Positions 1 to 10,097 of a stretch of 64,000 nt of DNA are shown one piece after another (the stretch's first letter is position 1; every line of letters starts with the position of its first letter). The DNA comes from an uncultured Rhizobiaceae group bacterium (GTDB lineage: Bacteria > Pseudomonadota > Alphaproteobacteria > Rhizobiales > Rhizobiaceae). A program made the translations under genes and the position numbers. The stretch is from the NCBI GenBank assembly GCA_947501445.1, contig CANMVS010000015.1, forward strand, positions 98,341-162,340, given 5' to 3'. Below the pieces are notes generated by a model. That model did no database searches. It saw nothing but the letters and a program-made list of their open reading frames with translations, and was not told where the DNA came from.

Positions 1-1272
1 GACATCGAGATCATCCGCATAGACCAGTGCACCGGCGTGTTTGATTTCACAGCCAAACGCCAGCGCATGGCGCTGAACGGGATCGCGAAACCCGCCACTT
101 GGCTTGGTCACGGCCGTTGCCAGGCACAAATAACGCACACCATCAGGTGTTTCTGCCAGTTGCCTGAGGATGCGGGTGGATGTGGCAAAGGCGTTATGGA
201 CATTCCAGAGAGGGCAGGCAGAACCGAAACGGGCAAATTGCAATCGGGTCGCACTATGTCGTTTGGTAATGTTGCCTGCCTGATCAACCCGTGCAAAGAA
301 AAATGGAATACCTTTGTGCCCTGGACGCTGCAGTGTACTCAGGCGGTGCGCGACCTGCTCGATACTTGCACCAAATTGATCCGCCAGCCGTTCCAGATCA
401 TGGCGATGCTCTCCGGCCGCGGCCAGAAAGTCACCATAGGGCAACAATGTACTACCGGCAAAATAGTTGGCGAGCCCGATACGGCACACAGCTGCTGCAT
501 CCTGAGAGCGCAATCCCGCCTTCTGCATGATGGTGTTGACCGTGTCACCATGCTCCAGAAGACAGATCTGGTGGGCCAGTTGAAATGCATGGGTGGAAGG
601 TGCGTCCTTGGGGTTGACCGACAGCACACGCGAAACAGTGTCATAGCGTCTGATGGCATTGGTACCGGAGGCGCTGCCACCGATGGCGACCCGAACACGG
701 TGCTTGCGCTCCAGATGGTCGGCAAGAGTGCGGACCCTGTTGCGCGTTGCACCCTTGAGCTGGGCTGCGAGCTGTTCCGCAGCGACATCCAGTTCGTGTA
801 CGTAATTGTTGATATAATGGAAGAAATCGCGAACCTCTTCGTAAGGGGTCGGTTCGTTAAGACCGCCAGAACGCTCTAGCGTATCATCCAGTTCAGCCAG
901 TTGTTCACCGGCTTTGCGCAGCGCCTGATGCATGGCCAGAAAGGCTCTTGCGACAGTGGGTGTGTTTTGGGTCACCAGCTTCAGATCCTGTGCTGACGGC
1001 TGTTGACCCTTGAACAGTGGATCGGCGATTGCTTCTGCCATATCAGCCAGCAACCGATCACTGTCGTTTTCTGAAAGGCTGGCGATGTCGACAGCAAATA
1101 CTTCTGCAAGTGCAAGCAGAACCGGCGCGGTAACATGACGCTGGTTATTTTCAATCTGGTTGAGATAACTGGTTGAAATACCCAGCCGCTCGGCAAATTT
1201 TGCCTGCGTCAAGCCAGTCTCTTCGCGGATTGTGCGAATGTTTCGACCGATGAAAAGTTTACGTGCACGCAT
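1..1272 (-). CDS. pccR: Short-chain fatty acyl-CoA regulator (ScfR/PccR type), C-terminus cut by window edge
   Basis: The reading frame is open from an ATG at 1272 to the window edge: 424 codons, with probably a few dozen C-terminal residues missing. An XRE helix-turn-helix lies at about residues 8-62 (RTIREETGLTQAKFAERLG). The middle resembles the IrrE/ImmA-like fold, and the Cys-containing C-terminal part is the ScfR domain (old DUF2083). Established knowledge: ScfR proteins sense short-chain acyl-CoAs, and PccR of Rhodobacter activates pccB for propionate and acetate growth. Here the gene is divergent from pccB and shares a 160-bp promoter region holding TTGCAAA repeats, which fits PccR. 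The symbol is by homology and context. Confidence 0.9.
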   Translation of the reverse strand, partial: MRARKLFIGRNIRTIREETGLTQAKFAERLGISTSYLNQIENNQRHVTAPVLLALAEVFAVDIASLSENDSDRLLADMAEAIADPLFKGQQPSAQDLKLVTQNTPTVARAFLAMHQALRKAGEQLAELDDTLERSGGLNEPTPYEEVRDFFHYINNYVHELDVAAEQLAAQLKGATRNRVRTLADHLERKHRVRVAIGGSASGTNAIRRYDTVSRVLSVNPKDAPSTHAFQLAHQICLLEHGDTVNTIMQKAGLRSQDAAAVCRIGLANYFAGSTLLPYGDFLAAAGEHRHDLERLADQFGASIEQVAHRLSTLQRPGHKGIPFFFARVDQAGNITKRHSATRLQFARFGSACPLWNVHNAFATSTRILRQLAETPDGVRYLCLATAVTKPSGGFRDPVQRHALAFGCEIKHAGALVYADDLDV

Positions 1273-1284
1273 GATGTTCACAAT

Positions 1285-1306
1285 GTTGCAAAAATGAGTT
1301 TGCAAA
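1285..1306. promoter_or_regulatory. Putative ScfR/PccR operator (repeated TTTGCAAA-like octamers)
   Basis: A perfect palindrome TTTGCAAA lies at 1299-1306 and a one-mismatch copy GTTGCAAA at 1285-1292, with 6 bp between them. They sit 13 bp upstream of the regulator start and 127 bp upstream of pccB. From memory, R. sphaeroides PccR recognises a pair of TTTGCAAA boxes with a shorter spacer. The role is inferred from motif and position. Confidence 0.65.
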
Positions 1307-1432
1307 ATTAGCTAAATCAACTTTGTTGCTACTTCAACTCTTTTTAATGGTGCCACGACGTTGTACACCGCAGGTATGGTGACATAACCGCCGCCAACGG
1401 CATGATTTATCACAGATCCTGGGAGCCCTCCG

Positions 1433-2965
1433 ATGCTTGATATTCTGGAACAGCTAAAGGAAAAACGCCAGGAGGCCCATCTGGGCGGCGGACAACGGCG
1501 CATTGATGCGCAGCACAAAAAGGGCAAATTGACAGCGCGTGAACGTCTGGATGTGCTTTTGGATGAAGGTTCGTTCGAAGAGTACGATATGTACAAGACG
1601 CACCGATGCACCGAATTCGGCATGGAAACACAACAGATTGCCGGTGATGGCGTTGTCACGGGTTGGGGCACCATCAACGGCCGTCCAGCCTATGTGTTCA
1701 GTCAGGATTTTACGGTCTTTGGCGGTTCCCTGTCAGAAACCCATGCGGAGAAAATCTGCAAGGTTATGGATCTTGCTGTTCAAAATGGTGTGCCATTGAT
1801 CGGATTGAACGATTCCGGTGGCGCGCGCATTCAGGAAGGTGTCGATTCCCTCGGCGGTTATGCCGAAGTGTTCTGGCGCAATGTTCAGGCCTCCGGCGTC
1901 GTTCCACAAATATCCGTTATCATGGGCCCCTGTGCCGGTGGTGCAGTCTACTCGCCGGCGATGACTGATTTCATCTTCATGGTCAAAGATACCAGCTACA
2001 TGTTCGTTACAGGACCGGATGTGGTGAAAACCGTGACCAATGAAATTGTCACGGCAGAGGAACTGGGCGGTGCAGGTACCCATACCCGCAAGTCCTCGGT
2101 TGCAGATGGTGCCTTTGAAAATGACGTGGAGGCATTGCTGGAAGTGCGTCGCATGTATGATTTCCTGCCGCTCTCAAATCGCGAAAAAGCGCCCAGGAGA
2201 ACTACGGGTGATGGCGCTGCTCGCGAAGACAAAAGCCTTGATACGCTGGTGCCTGACAATGCCAACAAACCCTACGATATGCATGAAGTCATCACCAAAA
2301 TTGCCGATGAAGGTGAGTTTTTTGAAATCCAGAAGGATTTTGCCGGCAATATTCTTTGCGGCTTTGTGCGCATTGGCGGTGATACAGTCGGTGTGGTCGC
2401 AAATCAGCCTACGGTCCTTGCCGGTTGCCTGGATATCGACAGCGCCAAAAAAGCGGCTCGTTTCGTACGGTTTTGTGATGCATTCAATATCCCGATCCTG
2501 ACACTTGTTGATGTGCCGGGGTTTCTGCCCGGCACTGCCCAGGAATATGGTGGAATTATCAAACATGGTGCCAAATTGCTGTTTGCCTATGCGCAGGCGA
2601 CGGTACCAAAGGTTACGGTTATCACCCGCAAGGCCTACGGTGGCGCCTATGATGTGATGGCGTCGAAACATATTCGTGCCGATGTGAACTACGCCTGGCC
2701 CACCGCCGAAATTGCGGTCATGGGTGCCAAGGGCGCAACGGAAATTCTCTATCGTTCCGAATTGGCAGATACAGACAAAATTGCCCAGCGCACCAAGGAT
2801 TATGAGGATCGTTTTGCCAATCCGTTCGTGGCGGCTCAACGCGGGTTCATTGATGAAGTAATCATGCCGCACTCCACCCGTCGTCGGGTCGGAAGGGCAT
2901 TTGAATTGTTGAAAACAAAAAAAGTGGATGGTCCGGCCAAAAAGCACGACAACATTCCATTGTAG
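1433..2965 (+). CDS. pccB: Propionyl-CoA carboxylase beta chain (carboxyltransferase)
   Basis: A 510-residue carboxyltransferase subunit, the usual PccB length. It transfers CO2 from carboxybiotin on PccA to propionyl-CoA, giving methylmalonyl-CoA in the cytoplasm. The two crotonase-like halves are visible: [16 protein letters not shown] near residues 165-180 forms the first acyl-CoA/oxyanion site, and [16 protein letters not shown] near 398-413 the biotin-side site. The start follows a GGGAG Shine-Dalgarno (about 1421). It is the first gene of a plus-strand operon that continues through two small unknown genes to pccA, an aldo/keto reductase and methylmalonyl-CoA mutase. Transcription is probably set by the divergent ScfR regulator. 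Confidence 0.97.
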   Translation: MLDILEQLKEKRQEAHLGGGQRRIDAQHKKGKLTARERLDVLLDEGSFEEYDMYKTHRCTEFGMETQQIAGDGVVTGWGTINGRPAYVFSQDFTVFGGSLSETHAEKICKVMDLAVQNGVPLIGLNDSGGARIQEGVDSLGGYAEVFWRNVQASGVVPQISVIMGPCAGGAVYSPAMTDFIFMVKDTSYMFVTGPDVVKTVTNEIVTAEELGGAGTHTRKSSVADGAFENDVEALLEVRRMYDFLPLSNREKAPRRTTGDGAAREDKSLDTLVPDNANKPYDMHEVITKIADEGEFFEIQKDFAGNILCGFVRIGGDTVGVVANQPTVLAGCLDIDSAKKAARFVRFCDAFNIPILTLVDVPGFLPGTAQEYGGIIKHGAKLLFAYAQATVPKVTVITRKAYGGAYDVMASKHIRADVNYAWPTAEIAVMGAKGATEILYRSELADTDKIAQRTKDYEDRFANPFVAAQRGFIDEVIMPHSTRRRVGRAFELLKTKKVDGPAKKHDNIPL

Positions 2966-2978
2966 GTGATTGGGTCTC

Positions 2979-3440
2979 ATGACACGTCAGCACAATCTGA
3001 CAAAGGGTTCGGGCGTCATCGTCGTGGCCGGATATTGTGCGATGGTTCTGGGATTGATCTTACCTGTGACGCAAAAGGGCAGAGCTGATAGTACACAGAC
3101 ACAGTCTTATCGGTTTGAAAGTGCAAATGTGCTGAAGCACGAAACTTACGGGACGGGTATGGAGTTGCGGATCAGAGCGAACCGGAGGCCAACAGTGAGC
3201 ACGCGGGATCTGGCACGGGAGCTGAAAAAATTGTGTGATTTACACGGATCAAAACGATTGCCCGATCTGTTGAAACAGACGCAGGATGTTGATCCACACT
3301 ATGTCGCCGTGCGCATTGTTTGGAACAATGCCGCGATCAGCTCAAAATTCAATGCGCTTGGTGTGAAAGCAGGAGCCTATGCAATTGCGTTTTTCAATAT
3401 CAAATCAGCTGCCTGCGGCTCAAACATGGTGACCAGATAA
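2979..3440 (+). CDS. Small hypothetical protein between pccB and pccA, N-terminal membrane or signal segment
   Basis: A 153-residue protein of unknown function. I take ATG 2979; a TTG at 2970 would add three residues. Residues about 11-30 form one hydrophobic stretch (SGVIVVAGYCAMVLGLILP), suggesting a signal peptide or membrane anchor. The rest is polar with several basic residues and no motif I recognise. It lies 13 bp after pccB, and its TAA overlaps the next ATG (ATAATG), so it is co-translated within the pcc operon. The position hints at a lineage-specific accessory role, but nothing in the sequence shows one. Confidence 0.7.
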   Translation: MTRQHNLTKGSGVIVVAGYCAMVLGLILPVTQKGRADSTQTQSYRFESANVLKHETYGTGMELRIRANRRPTVSTRDLARELKKLCDLHGSKRLPDLLKQTQDVDPHYVAVRIVWNNAAISSKFNALGVKAGAYAIAFFNIKSAACGSNMVTR

Positions 3441-3799
3441 TGCCAAAGCTTCCACCAATGATAAAACACCGCGGATTTCCCTCCCGGCTGCCCGGGACAG
3501 ATTTTCAGTTCACCATCCGCCGTGCCAATCCAAAACCCACACGGCTTGAAAAGAAGCCACGCCCGGCTGATCGCAAGGTTATTTTGCGCGAGGCTGATGC
3601 GAATTTTCTCGCCTGCCTGTGGAAGGCGTTCGGTGCTGAGCCTTTTGAGCGCGGTAACCTGGATGGTGGACGCCTGAACGCACTCTTCGAGCGGGAAGTG
3701 GTGCCGATTGAGCCATTTGACCCGCTCTCATATGAGTCGCTTTTGCGCATTGATGTGGCCGCAGCTCAGATTACCTTTCCTGAAGTTTTCAATCGTTGA
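3440..3799 (+). CDS. Small hypothetical protein upstream of pccA
   Basis: A 119-residue protein with no recognised domain. The start at ATG 3440 overlaps the preceding stop by one base; the frame is open further upstream, but that part lies inside the previous gene. The N-terminal half is rich in Pro, Arg and Lys (about residues 1-45). The second half is acidic and hydrophobic (FLACLWKAFGAEPFERG, then PFDPLSYESLLRIDV). There is no signal peptide or membrane segment, so it is probably cytoplasmic. It ends 12 bp before pccA. Sitting between the two carboxylase subunits it could be an assembly or regulatory partner, but that is inference from position only. Confidence 0.7.
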   Translation: MPKLPPMIKHRGFPSRLPGTDFQFTIRRANPKPTRLEKKPRPADRKVILREADANFLACLWKAFGAEPFERGNLDGGRLNALFEREVVPIEPFDPLSYESLLRIDVAAAQITFPEVFNR

Positions 3800-3811
3800 A
3801 CGGAGCGGGCC

Positions 3812-5821
3812 ATGTTTAAAAAAATTCTCGTTGCAAACCGTGGTGAGATTGCCTGCAGAGTGTTTAAAACAGCAAAGCGTATGGGAATTGCAACCGTTGC
3901 TGTTTACTCGGAAGCGGACCGCTTGGCTTTGCATGTTGAAATGGCGGATGAGGCGGTTTTTATCGGCCCGGCACCTGCCAGTGAAAGTTATCTGCTCATC
4001 GACAGGATTATTGATGCCTGCAGGCAGGCTGGCGCAGATGCCGTTCATCCTGGATATGGCTTCCTGTCGGAACGTGCAGAATTTGCTGAACGCCTTGCCG
4101 CAGAAGGGATTGCATTTGTCGGCCCGCCTGTCGGTGCCATTCAGTCCATGGGCGACAAGATAACATCCAAGAAAATCGCCACAGAAGCCGATGTCTCTAC
4201 AGTTCCAGGCTATATGGGGCTGATTGATGATGCAGACCATGCGGTGCAAATCGCATCACAGATTGGCTATCCGGTGATGATCAAAGCCAGTGCTGGCGGC
4301 GGTGGAAAGGGTATGCGTATTGCCTGGGACGATGCACAGGCCCGCGAAGGCTTCGCGCGATCCAAATCGGAAGCAGCGTCAAGCTTTGGTGATGATCGCA
4401 TATTCATCGAAAAATTTGTCACCCAACCGCGCCACATCGAAATACAGGTGCTGGCCGATCAGCACGGAAACTGCATTTATCTGGGGGAACGTGAGTGTTC
4501 GATCCAGCGGCGAAATCAAAAGGTCATCGAAGAAGCACCGTCCCCCTTTATTGACGAGGCCACCCGCAGTGCCATGGGGCAACAGGCCATCGCACTTGCA
4601 AAGGCTGTGAATTATACCAGTGCGGGAACAGTGGAATTTATTGTCGACAAGGACCGCAATTTCTATTTTCTGGAAATGAACACAAGGCTGCAGGTCGAAC
4701 ATCCCGTGACGGAACTTGTGACCGGGGTTGATCTTGTCGAAATGATGCTGCGCGTTGCGGCAGGACAAGAACTGCCTATGCAGCAGCAGGATGTTGCACT
4801 CAACGGCTGGGCAATCGAAAGCCGGTTGTATGCCGAAGATCCTTTCCGCAATTTTCTGCCGTCGATTGGAAGGCTGACACGCTATCGTCCTCCCGTTGAG
4901 GGGGAAGATGACGCAGGGTGCATCATTCGCAATGATACCGGCGTCTTTGAGGGCGGCGAGATTTCAATGTTCTACGATCCAATGATCGCCAAACTATGCA
5001 CCTGGGCACCAGATCGTAACAGTGCCGTTGAGAAAATGGCAGATGCACTTGATCATTTTGAGGTCGAGGGGATCGGGCATAATATTCCGTTTCTTTCGGC
5101 GGTCATGGACCACGACCGGTTTCGCTCTGGTGCAATCACAACAGCATTTATCGAAGAAGAATATCCCGATGGCTTTCATGGTGTCGAAGCCGATCAGCAA
5201 TTGGCAGTGGATCTGTCTGCGGTGGCCTTCGTCCTGGACACGATAACCAATGAACTGCACAGCACACCATCTGACCATCGCTTCACAACCGGCGGATCGG
5301 CAAAATTGATAGGTAGAACGGTCAGGATGGACCGGGACAATGTTGCCGCAAGTCTTGAGCGCGATGGTGCGATGTTCATCGTCACTATCGGCAACCATAC
5401 AGCCCTGACAATCGACACCGATTGGCGACCGGGAGAGCCATTGGCGCGGCTGTCCATTGATGGCACGCCGGTTGCAATCAAGACCGATAGGATCCCGGGT
5501 GGATTTCGCTTGCGACATCGTGGTGTTGAACAACGCATACAGGTTCTGTCCGGCCGGGTGGCGGAACTGGCATCCCTGATGCCGGAAAAATTGGCGCCCG
5601 ACACATCCAATCTGCTGCTTTGCCCGATGCCGGGTCTCATTGTCGCGCTCAATGTGGATGAGGGAAATACGGTAGAGGAGGGGCAGCCTTTGGCCATCGT
5701 GGAAGCCATGAAAATGGAAAATGTTCTGCGGGCGGAAAAATCCGGAACCGTTGCCAGGATCCCGGTAAAAGTGGGTGACAGCCTGGCGGTGGATGCCGTA
5801 ATAATGGAGTTCGAAACATGA
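3812..5821 (+). CDS. pccA: Propionyl-CoA carboxylase alpha chain (biotin carboxylase plus biotin carrier)
   Basis: A 669-residue biotin-dependent subunit. It carboxylates its own biotin with ATP and bicarbonate and passes CO2 to PccB. Order of parts: biotin carboxylase N-domain; ATP-grasp with the Gly-rich loop KASAGGGGKGMRIA starting at K158; active-site strand EMNTRLQVEHPVTE at 288-301; a linker/BT region; and a C-terminal biotinyl domain with EAMKME, where K634 is the biotin site. Length and order match PccA. Its TGA overlaps the ATG of the aldo/keto reductase (ATGA, 5818-5821), so the two are translationally coupled. Confidence 0.97.
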   Translation: MFKKILVANRGEIACRVFKTAKRMGIATVAVYSEADRLALHVEMADEAVFIGPAPASESYLLIDRIIDACRQAGADAVHPGYGFLSERAEFAERLAAEGIAFVGPPVGAIQSMGDKITSKKIATEADVSTVPGYMGLIDDADHAVQIASQIGYPVMIKASAGGGGKGMRIAWDDAQAREGFARSKSEAASSFGDDRIFIEKFVTQPRHIEIQVLADQHGNCIYLGERECSIQRRNQKVIEEAPSPFIDEATRSAMGQQAIALAKAVNYTSAGTVEFIVDKDRNFYFLEMNTRLQVEHPVTELVTGVDLVEMMLRVAAGQELPMQQQDVALNGWAIESRLYAEDPFRNFLPSIGRLTRYRPPVEGEDDAGCIIRNDTGVFEGGEISMFYDPMIAKLCTWAPDRNSAVEKMADALDHFEVEGIGHNIPFLSAVMDHDRFRSGAITTAFIEEEYPDGFHGVEADQQLAVDLSAVAFVLDTITNELHSTPSDHRFTTGGSAKLIGRTVRMDRDNVAASLERDGAMFIVTIGNHTALTIDTDWRPGEPLARLSIDGTPVAIKTDRIPGGFRLRHRGVEQRIQVLSGRVAELASLMPEKLAPDTSNLLLCPMPGLIVALNVDEGNTVEEGQPLAIVEAMKMENVLRAEKSGTVARIPVKVGDSLAVDAVIMEFET

Positions 5822-6741
5822 TTGCTGACAACCAACCCCTGGTGATCCCGTCAAAGAGCACGTTTCATGGGCGTGAGATCGGCAGACTTTCGTATGGTTG
5901 CTGGCGCATGCCGGGTACGCCGCAGGCCGATGTCGCCGCCAAGATTGATGCGGCCCTGTCGATCGGTGCCAATATCATTGACACGGCGGCAATCTATGGA
6001 TTCGGCAAGGATGGATTTGGCGCGGCTGAAAGTATGGTTGGCAAATTTATTGCCGAGCGTCCTGCCGTGCGCGATGATATCGTGTTGGTAACCAAGGGCG
6101 GCATAACACCTCCAGTGCCGTATAATTCGAGCAGGGCGCATATCGTTGCGTCCTGTGAGGCGTCCTTGCAACGCTTGTGTTGCGAGCATGTTGATTTGTT
6201 TTTGATCCACCGGCCGGACCTGCTTGCCGGACACCAGGAGGTTGCTGCCGCACTGGAAGAGCTCGTTACGAGCGGGAAGGCACGCTCGGTCGGCGTGTCG
6301 AATTATTCTTTGGAACAGACACGCGCATTGCAGCATTTTCTGACGGTGCCTTTGACTGTCACCCAGCCGGAAATCTCTGCCTGGCAGACAGATGTGCTTT
6401 TTGATGGAACATTGGACCACGCTCAGGCAACGGGTCTGCTGCCCATGGCCTGGTCACCACTGGCCGGTGGATTGCTGGCCACGGGCATTGCGCCAGCCGA
6501 AGGAGGGGAACGATTTGCAAATCTGATTGCTGTGCTTGATCGGCTTGCCGCGCGCAATGATACGACAAGAGACATTGTGGCTCTGGCCTGGCTGCTGGTT
6601 CATCCGTCCGGCATTGTGCCAATCCTCGGGACACAGTCAGTCGACAATATCGCGGCGTCTGAAGCAGCCTTCAGCGTCAAACTGACCAGGGCCGACTGGT
6701 ATGATATTCTTGAGGCCAGCCTTGGCCAGCGGATGCCATGA
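5818..6741 (+). CDS. Aldo/keto reductase embedded in the propionyl-CoA operon
   Basis: A 307-residue NAD(P)H-dependent TIM-barrel oxidoreductase. The canonical catalytic tetrad is present: D55 and Y60 ([10 protein letters not shown]), K93 (LVTKGG) and H131 (FLIHRPD). The enzyme should therefore be active on an aldehyde or ketone, but the substrate cannot be read from the sequence. It overlaps pccA by 4 bp and is followed 10 bp later by the mutase. One reason for co-expression could be handling of a semialdehyde such as methylmalonate semialdehyde or propanal; this is inference. I see no frameshift or missing residue. Confidence 0.88.
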   Translation: MIADNQPLVIPSKSTFHGREIGRLSYGCWRMPGTPQADVAAKIDAALSIGANIIDTAAIYGFGKDGFGAAESMVGKFIAERPAVRDDIVLVTKGGITPPVPYNSSRAHIVASCEASLQRLCCEHVDLFLIHRPDLLAGHQEVAAALEELVTSGKARSVGVSNYSLEQTRALQHFLTVPLTVTQPEISAWQTDVLFDGTLDHAQATGLLPMAWSPLAGGLLATGIAPAEGGERFANLIAVLDRLAARNDTTRDIVALAWLLVHPSGIVPILGTQSVDNIAASEAAFSVKLTRADWYDILEASLGQRMP

Positions 6742-6751
6742 GGAAACAATT

Positions 6752-8887
6752 ATGACCAAATCATCACGGGACTGGCTTGACCTCGCATCCAGGGAACTCA
6801 AGGGCAAAAACCCCGATACGCTCAATTGGAACACGCCCGAGGGTATCACCATCAAGCCGTTTTACGGGGTGGAGGATCTACCGGCTTCCGCCAATTTGGA
6901 ATTGCCGGGATATGCGCCATTCACCCGTGGTGTAAAGGCAACCATGTATGCCGGTCGGCCTTGGACGATCCGCCAATACGCGGGGTTTTCTACGGCGGAG
7001 GAATCCAACGCTTTTTATCGAAAAAATCTCGCTGGTGGTCAAAAGGGTCTGTCTGTCGCCTTCGATCTGGCAACCCATAGGGGGTACGATTCTGATCATC
7101 CACGCGTTGTCGGCGATGTTGGCAAGGCTGGTGTTGCCATCGATTCCGTTGAGGATATGAAAATACTGTTTGATGGCATACCGCTGGATCAAATGTCCGT
7201 ATCCATGACGATGAATGGCGCGGTCATTCCGGTGCTTGCGATGTTTATTGTTGCCGGAGAAGAGCAGGGGGTGGCAAGATCAGCGCTCTCCGGCACGATC
7301 CAAAATGACATTCTCAAAGAGTTCATGGTGCGTAACACCTATATTTACCCGCCAGAATCCTCAATGCGTATTGTTGCCGATATCATCGACTTTACCGCCC
7401 GCGAAATGCCAAAATACAATTCCATCTCAATCTCTGGCTATCACATGCAGGAAGCTGGTTCGACGCTGGCGCAGGAACTTGCATACACCCTGGCTGACGG
7501 CATGGAATATGTGCGGGCGGCCATGAACAAGGGTCTGGATGTGGACGCTTTTGCGGGGCGTTTGTCTTTTTTCTTCTGCATCGGCATGAACTTTTTTATG
7601 GAGGCGGCAAAATTACGCGCAGCGCGGCAACTTTGGGCGCGGATAATGACAGATTTCGGTGCCCAGTCAGAGCGATCCAAAATGCTGCGCACCCATTGCC
7701 AGACGTCCGGCGTGTCGCTGACGGAGCAGGATCCCTACAACAATGTTGTACGCACCGCTTTCGAGGCCATGGCGGCAGTGCTGGGTGGAACCCAGTCATT
7801 GCATACCAATTCGTTTGACGAAGCCATTGCCTTGCCAACGGAATTTTCGGCGCGGATCGCGCGCAACACCCAGTTGATCCTGCAAAATGAAACCGGTGTA
7901 ACCAATGTTGTCGACCCTCTGGGCGGTTCCTATTATGTGGAAGCACTGACGAAAGATCTGGCAGAGGAAGCCTGGCGGCTGATCGAAGAGGTGGAAAGTC
8001 TCGGCGGGATGACCAAGGCTGTCGAGCAGGGTTTGCCAAAAATGCGTATTGAGGAAGCGGCTGCACGCCGACAGGCACGCGTCGACAAGGGGGAAGACAT
8101 TATTGTCGGCGTAAACCGTTTTCGCCTTGAGGATGAAGCGAAGGTCGACATTCTGGAAATTGACAATGCCAAGGTCCGTGAAGCGCAAATCGCCCGTCTG
8201 GACAAAATTCGAAGAAGCCGGGACTCAAAGGCCTGTCAGGCAGCTCTGTCTGCGCTCGGCACGGTTGCCACCACCGGCAATGGCAATCTGCTCGAAGCTG
8301 CCATAAAGGCGGCGCGGGCGCGCGCAAGCCTTGGAGAAATCTCGGATGCGATGGAGAAAGCCTTTCACCGGCACAAGGCAACAACACGGGTTATTTCTGG
8401 CGTCTATGGCGAGGCCTATAAAGGCGATCCCGAATACGCATTGATACAGCAAAAGATTGCGGATTACCGGTCCCAGAAACAGCGTGATCCGCGGATACTT
8501 GTCGCCAAAATGGGGCAGGATGGTCACGATCGCGGTGCAAAAATCATCGCAACAGCCTTTGCGGATATGGGCTTTGATGTCTCATTGTCAGACATGTTCG
8601 AAACACCGCAGGAAGTGGCTGTCAATGCGATTGACCTTGATATGGATGTCATCGGGGTTTCGTCACTTGCTGCCGGCCACAGAACACTGGTTCCGGAGCT
8701 TATTGAACATCTGAAAGCATCGGGGCGGCAGGATATCATTGTTATCTGCGGCGGCGTTATTCCGGAGCAGGACTATCAATTCCTGCAGGATGCAGGTGTC
8801 GCGGCGATTTTCGGACCGGGCTCCAATGTTCTGGATGCCGCCAACGTTGTGCTGGCAGAAGTTGCCGGAATGAAACGTAACAGATAG
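6752..8887 (+). CDS. scpA: Methylmalonyl-CoA mutase, single-chain, B12-dependent
   Basis: A 711-residue mutase. It isomerises (R)-methylmalonyl-CoA to succinyl-CoA using adenosylcobalamin, feeding the TCA cycle. I chose ATG 6752, preceded by GAGGAAAC; the open frame reaches back to 6701 inside the aldo/keto reductase gene. Residues about 1-540 form the substrate-binding barrel (SYYVEALT near 392-399). The C-terminal B12 domain has [11 protein letters not shown] with H592 as the cobalt ligand. No methylmalonyl-CoA epimerase or MeaB-type GTPase gene is next to it in this window. Confidence 0.96.
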   Translation: MTKSSRDWLDLASRELKGKNPDTLNWNTPEGITIKPFYGVEDLPASANLELPGYAPFTRGVKATMYAGRPWTIRQYAGFSTAEESNAFYRKNLAGGQKGLSVAFDLATHRGYDSDHPRVVGDVGKAGVAIDSVEDMKILFDGIPLDQMSVSMTMNGAVIPVLAMFIVAGEEQGVARSALSGTIQNDILKEFMVRNTYIYPPESSMRIVADIIDFTAREMPKYNSISISGYHMQEAGSTLAQELAYTLADGMEYVRAAMNKGLDVDAFAGRLSFFFCIGMNFFMEAAKLRAARQLWARIMTDFGAQSERSKMLRTHCQTSGVSLTEQDPYNNVVRTAFEAMAAVLGGTQSLHTNSFDEAIALPTEFSARIARNTQLILQNETGVTNVVDPLGGSYYVEALTKDLAEEAWRLIEEVESLGGMTKAVEQGLPKMRIEEAAARRQARVDKGEDIIVGVNRFRLEDEAKVDILEIDNAKVREAQIARLDKIRRSRDSKACQAALSALGTVATTGNGNLLEAAIKAARARASLGEISDAMEKAFHRHKATTRVISGVYGEAYKGDPEYALIQQKIADYRSQKQRDPRILVAKMGQDGHDRGAKIIATAFADMGFDVSLSDMFETPQEVAVNAIDLDMDVIGVSSLAAGHRTLVPELIEHLKASGRQDIIVICGGVIPEQDYQFLQDAGVAAIFGPGSNVLDAANVVLAEVAGMKRNR

Positions 8888-8957
8888 AATCAATTTGATC
8901 GCTCAAGCGATTGAAAAATTTACTGAAAAGAGTGCGATCAGCCCATATTTCGCCATC

Positions 8958-9059
8958 GAGCATTTCAGGCTTTGGCGGTATTGGAAAAACCTGAATGCAC
9001 CAACAAAATCAAAGGTCGACACCGTTGTCCCGTTTCTGACAATACGTGAAACGGTCTAG
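8958..9059 (+). repeat. Dispersed two-hairpin intergenic repeat, copy 1 (full length)
   Basis: A 102-bp copy of a repeat seen five times in the window. A 5' imperfect hairpin (TTCAGG...CCTGAA) is followed by a linker (CAACAAAATCAAAGGTCGAC) and a 3' hairpin (CCGTTTC...GAAACGG). It fills the gap between the mutase and mmsB and ends directly against the mmsB Shine-Dalgarno. Confidence 0.85.
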
Positions 9060-9075
9060 CCGAGAGGAAAGTAAA

Positions 9076-9948
9076 ATGAAAATCGGATTTATTGGTCTGG
9101 GAAATATGGGCGCGCCAATGGCCAAAAACCTGGTGGCGGCCGGTCATGATGTTATCGGTTTCGACGTTGCTGGTGTGACTGTGGATGGTGTTGAGCCTGC
9201 AGGCAGGGCAGTTGATGCGGTGAAATCGGCTGAGGCGGTTGTTACAATGCTGCCCAATGGTGCCATCTTGCGGTCGGTCTATGAGGAGATTGTACCGGCA
9301 GCCGTTGAAGGTGCTGTGTTGATTGATTGCTCGACCGTAGATGTGGAAAGCGCCCGTGCAGCCCATAAATTGGCCGCTGATACAAAAAAGCTCAGCGTAG
9401 ATGCACCTGTATCAGGTGGCATCGGCGGTGCAGCAGCCGGCACGCTCACATTCATGGCTGGCGGGCAGGATGATGCCTTTCTCATGGCCAAACCACTGTT
9501 TGATGTGATGGGGCAAAAAACCGTTCATTGCGGAAAGGCGGGTGCCGGGCAGGCCGCAAAAATCTGTAACAATATGATCCTTGGTATTTCCATGATCGGC
9601 GTATGCGAGTCATTTGCACTGGCTGATAAACTGGAGCTTGACCGACAGAAGCTCTTTGACGTTGTGTCAACGTCGTCTGGATCATGCTGGTCAGTAAATA
9701 CCTATTGCCCGGCACCAGGTGTTGGCCCCGCCAGCCCCGCGGATAATGACTATAAGCCGGGATTTGCAGCGGAGCTCATGTTGAAGGACTTATTGCTCAG
9801 CCAGCAGGCGGCTGAAAATGTTGATGCAGCAACGCCGATGGGCGCCCTTGCCAGCGCACTTTATCAGGCCTTCGTTGATGGTGGCGGACGTGGTAAGGAC
9901 TTTTCGGCCATGCTGCCGCATTTGATGAACGCAGGACATAAACAGTGA
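9076..9948 (+). CDS. mmsB: 3-hydroxyisobutyrate dehydrogenase
   Basis: A 290-residue beta-hydroxyacid dehydrogenase of valine catabolism: NAD-dependent oxidation of 3-hydroxyisobutyrate to methylmalonate semialdehyde. The nucleotide-binding motif GLGNMG is at 7-12, the substrate motif DAPVSGGIGGAAAGT near 112-126, and the catalytic Lys is K162 in GQAAKICNN. The start at ATG 9076 follows GAGAGGA. An upstream ATG at 9046 lies inside the repeat and is rejected. The product leads to propionyl-CoA, so it belongs functionally with the pcc-mutase operon just upstream. Confidence 0.93.
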   Translation: MKIGFIGLGNMGAPMAKNLVAAGHDVIGFDVAGVTVDGVEPAGRAVDAVKSAEAVVTMLPNGAILRSVYEEIVPAAVEGAVLIDCSTVDVESARAAHKLAADTKKLSVDAPVSGGIGGAAAGTLTFMAGGQDDAFLMAKPLFDVMGQKTVHCGKAGAGQAAKICNNMILGISMIGVCESFALADKLELDRQKLFDVVSTSSGSCWSVNTYCPAPGVGPASPADNDYKPGFAAELMLKDLLLSQQAAENVDAATPMGALASALYQAFVDGGGRGKDFSAMLPHLMNAGHKQ

Positions 9949-10097
9949 AGCAAACGGTCATATTCAGCTTCAGCATATTTGGTTAGAGTATCCGGAGCAG
10001 CCTATCGGTCAATTGTGAATTCTGTCGAAGATTTGTGTTTCTTATTCAATGTATTCGATTATTGTGTGCCTGGTGGTAGTGCCGGGGAGTAATTATA

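Noticed and set aside
37..879. A 280-codon plus-strand reading frame
   Set aside because: It is antisense to the ScfR-type regulator, whose HTH and domain order are clear; the plus frame shows no domain and odd composition.
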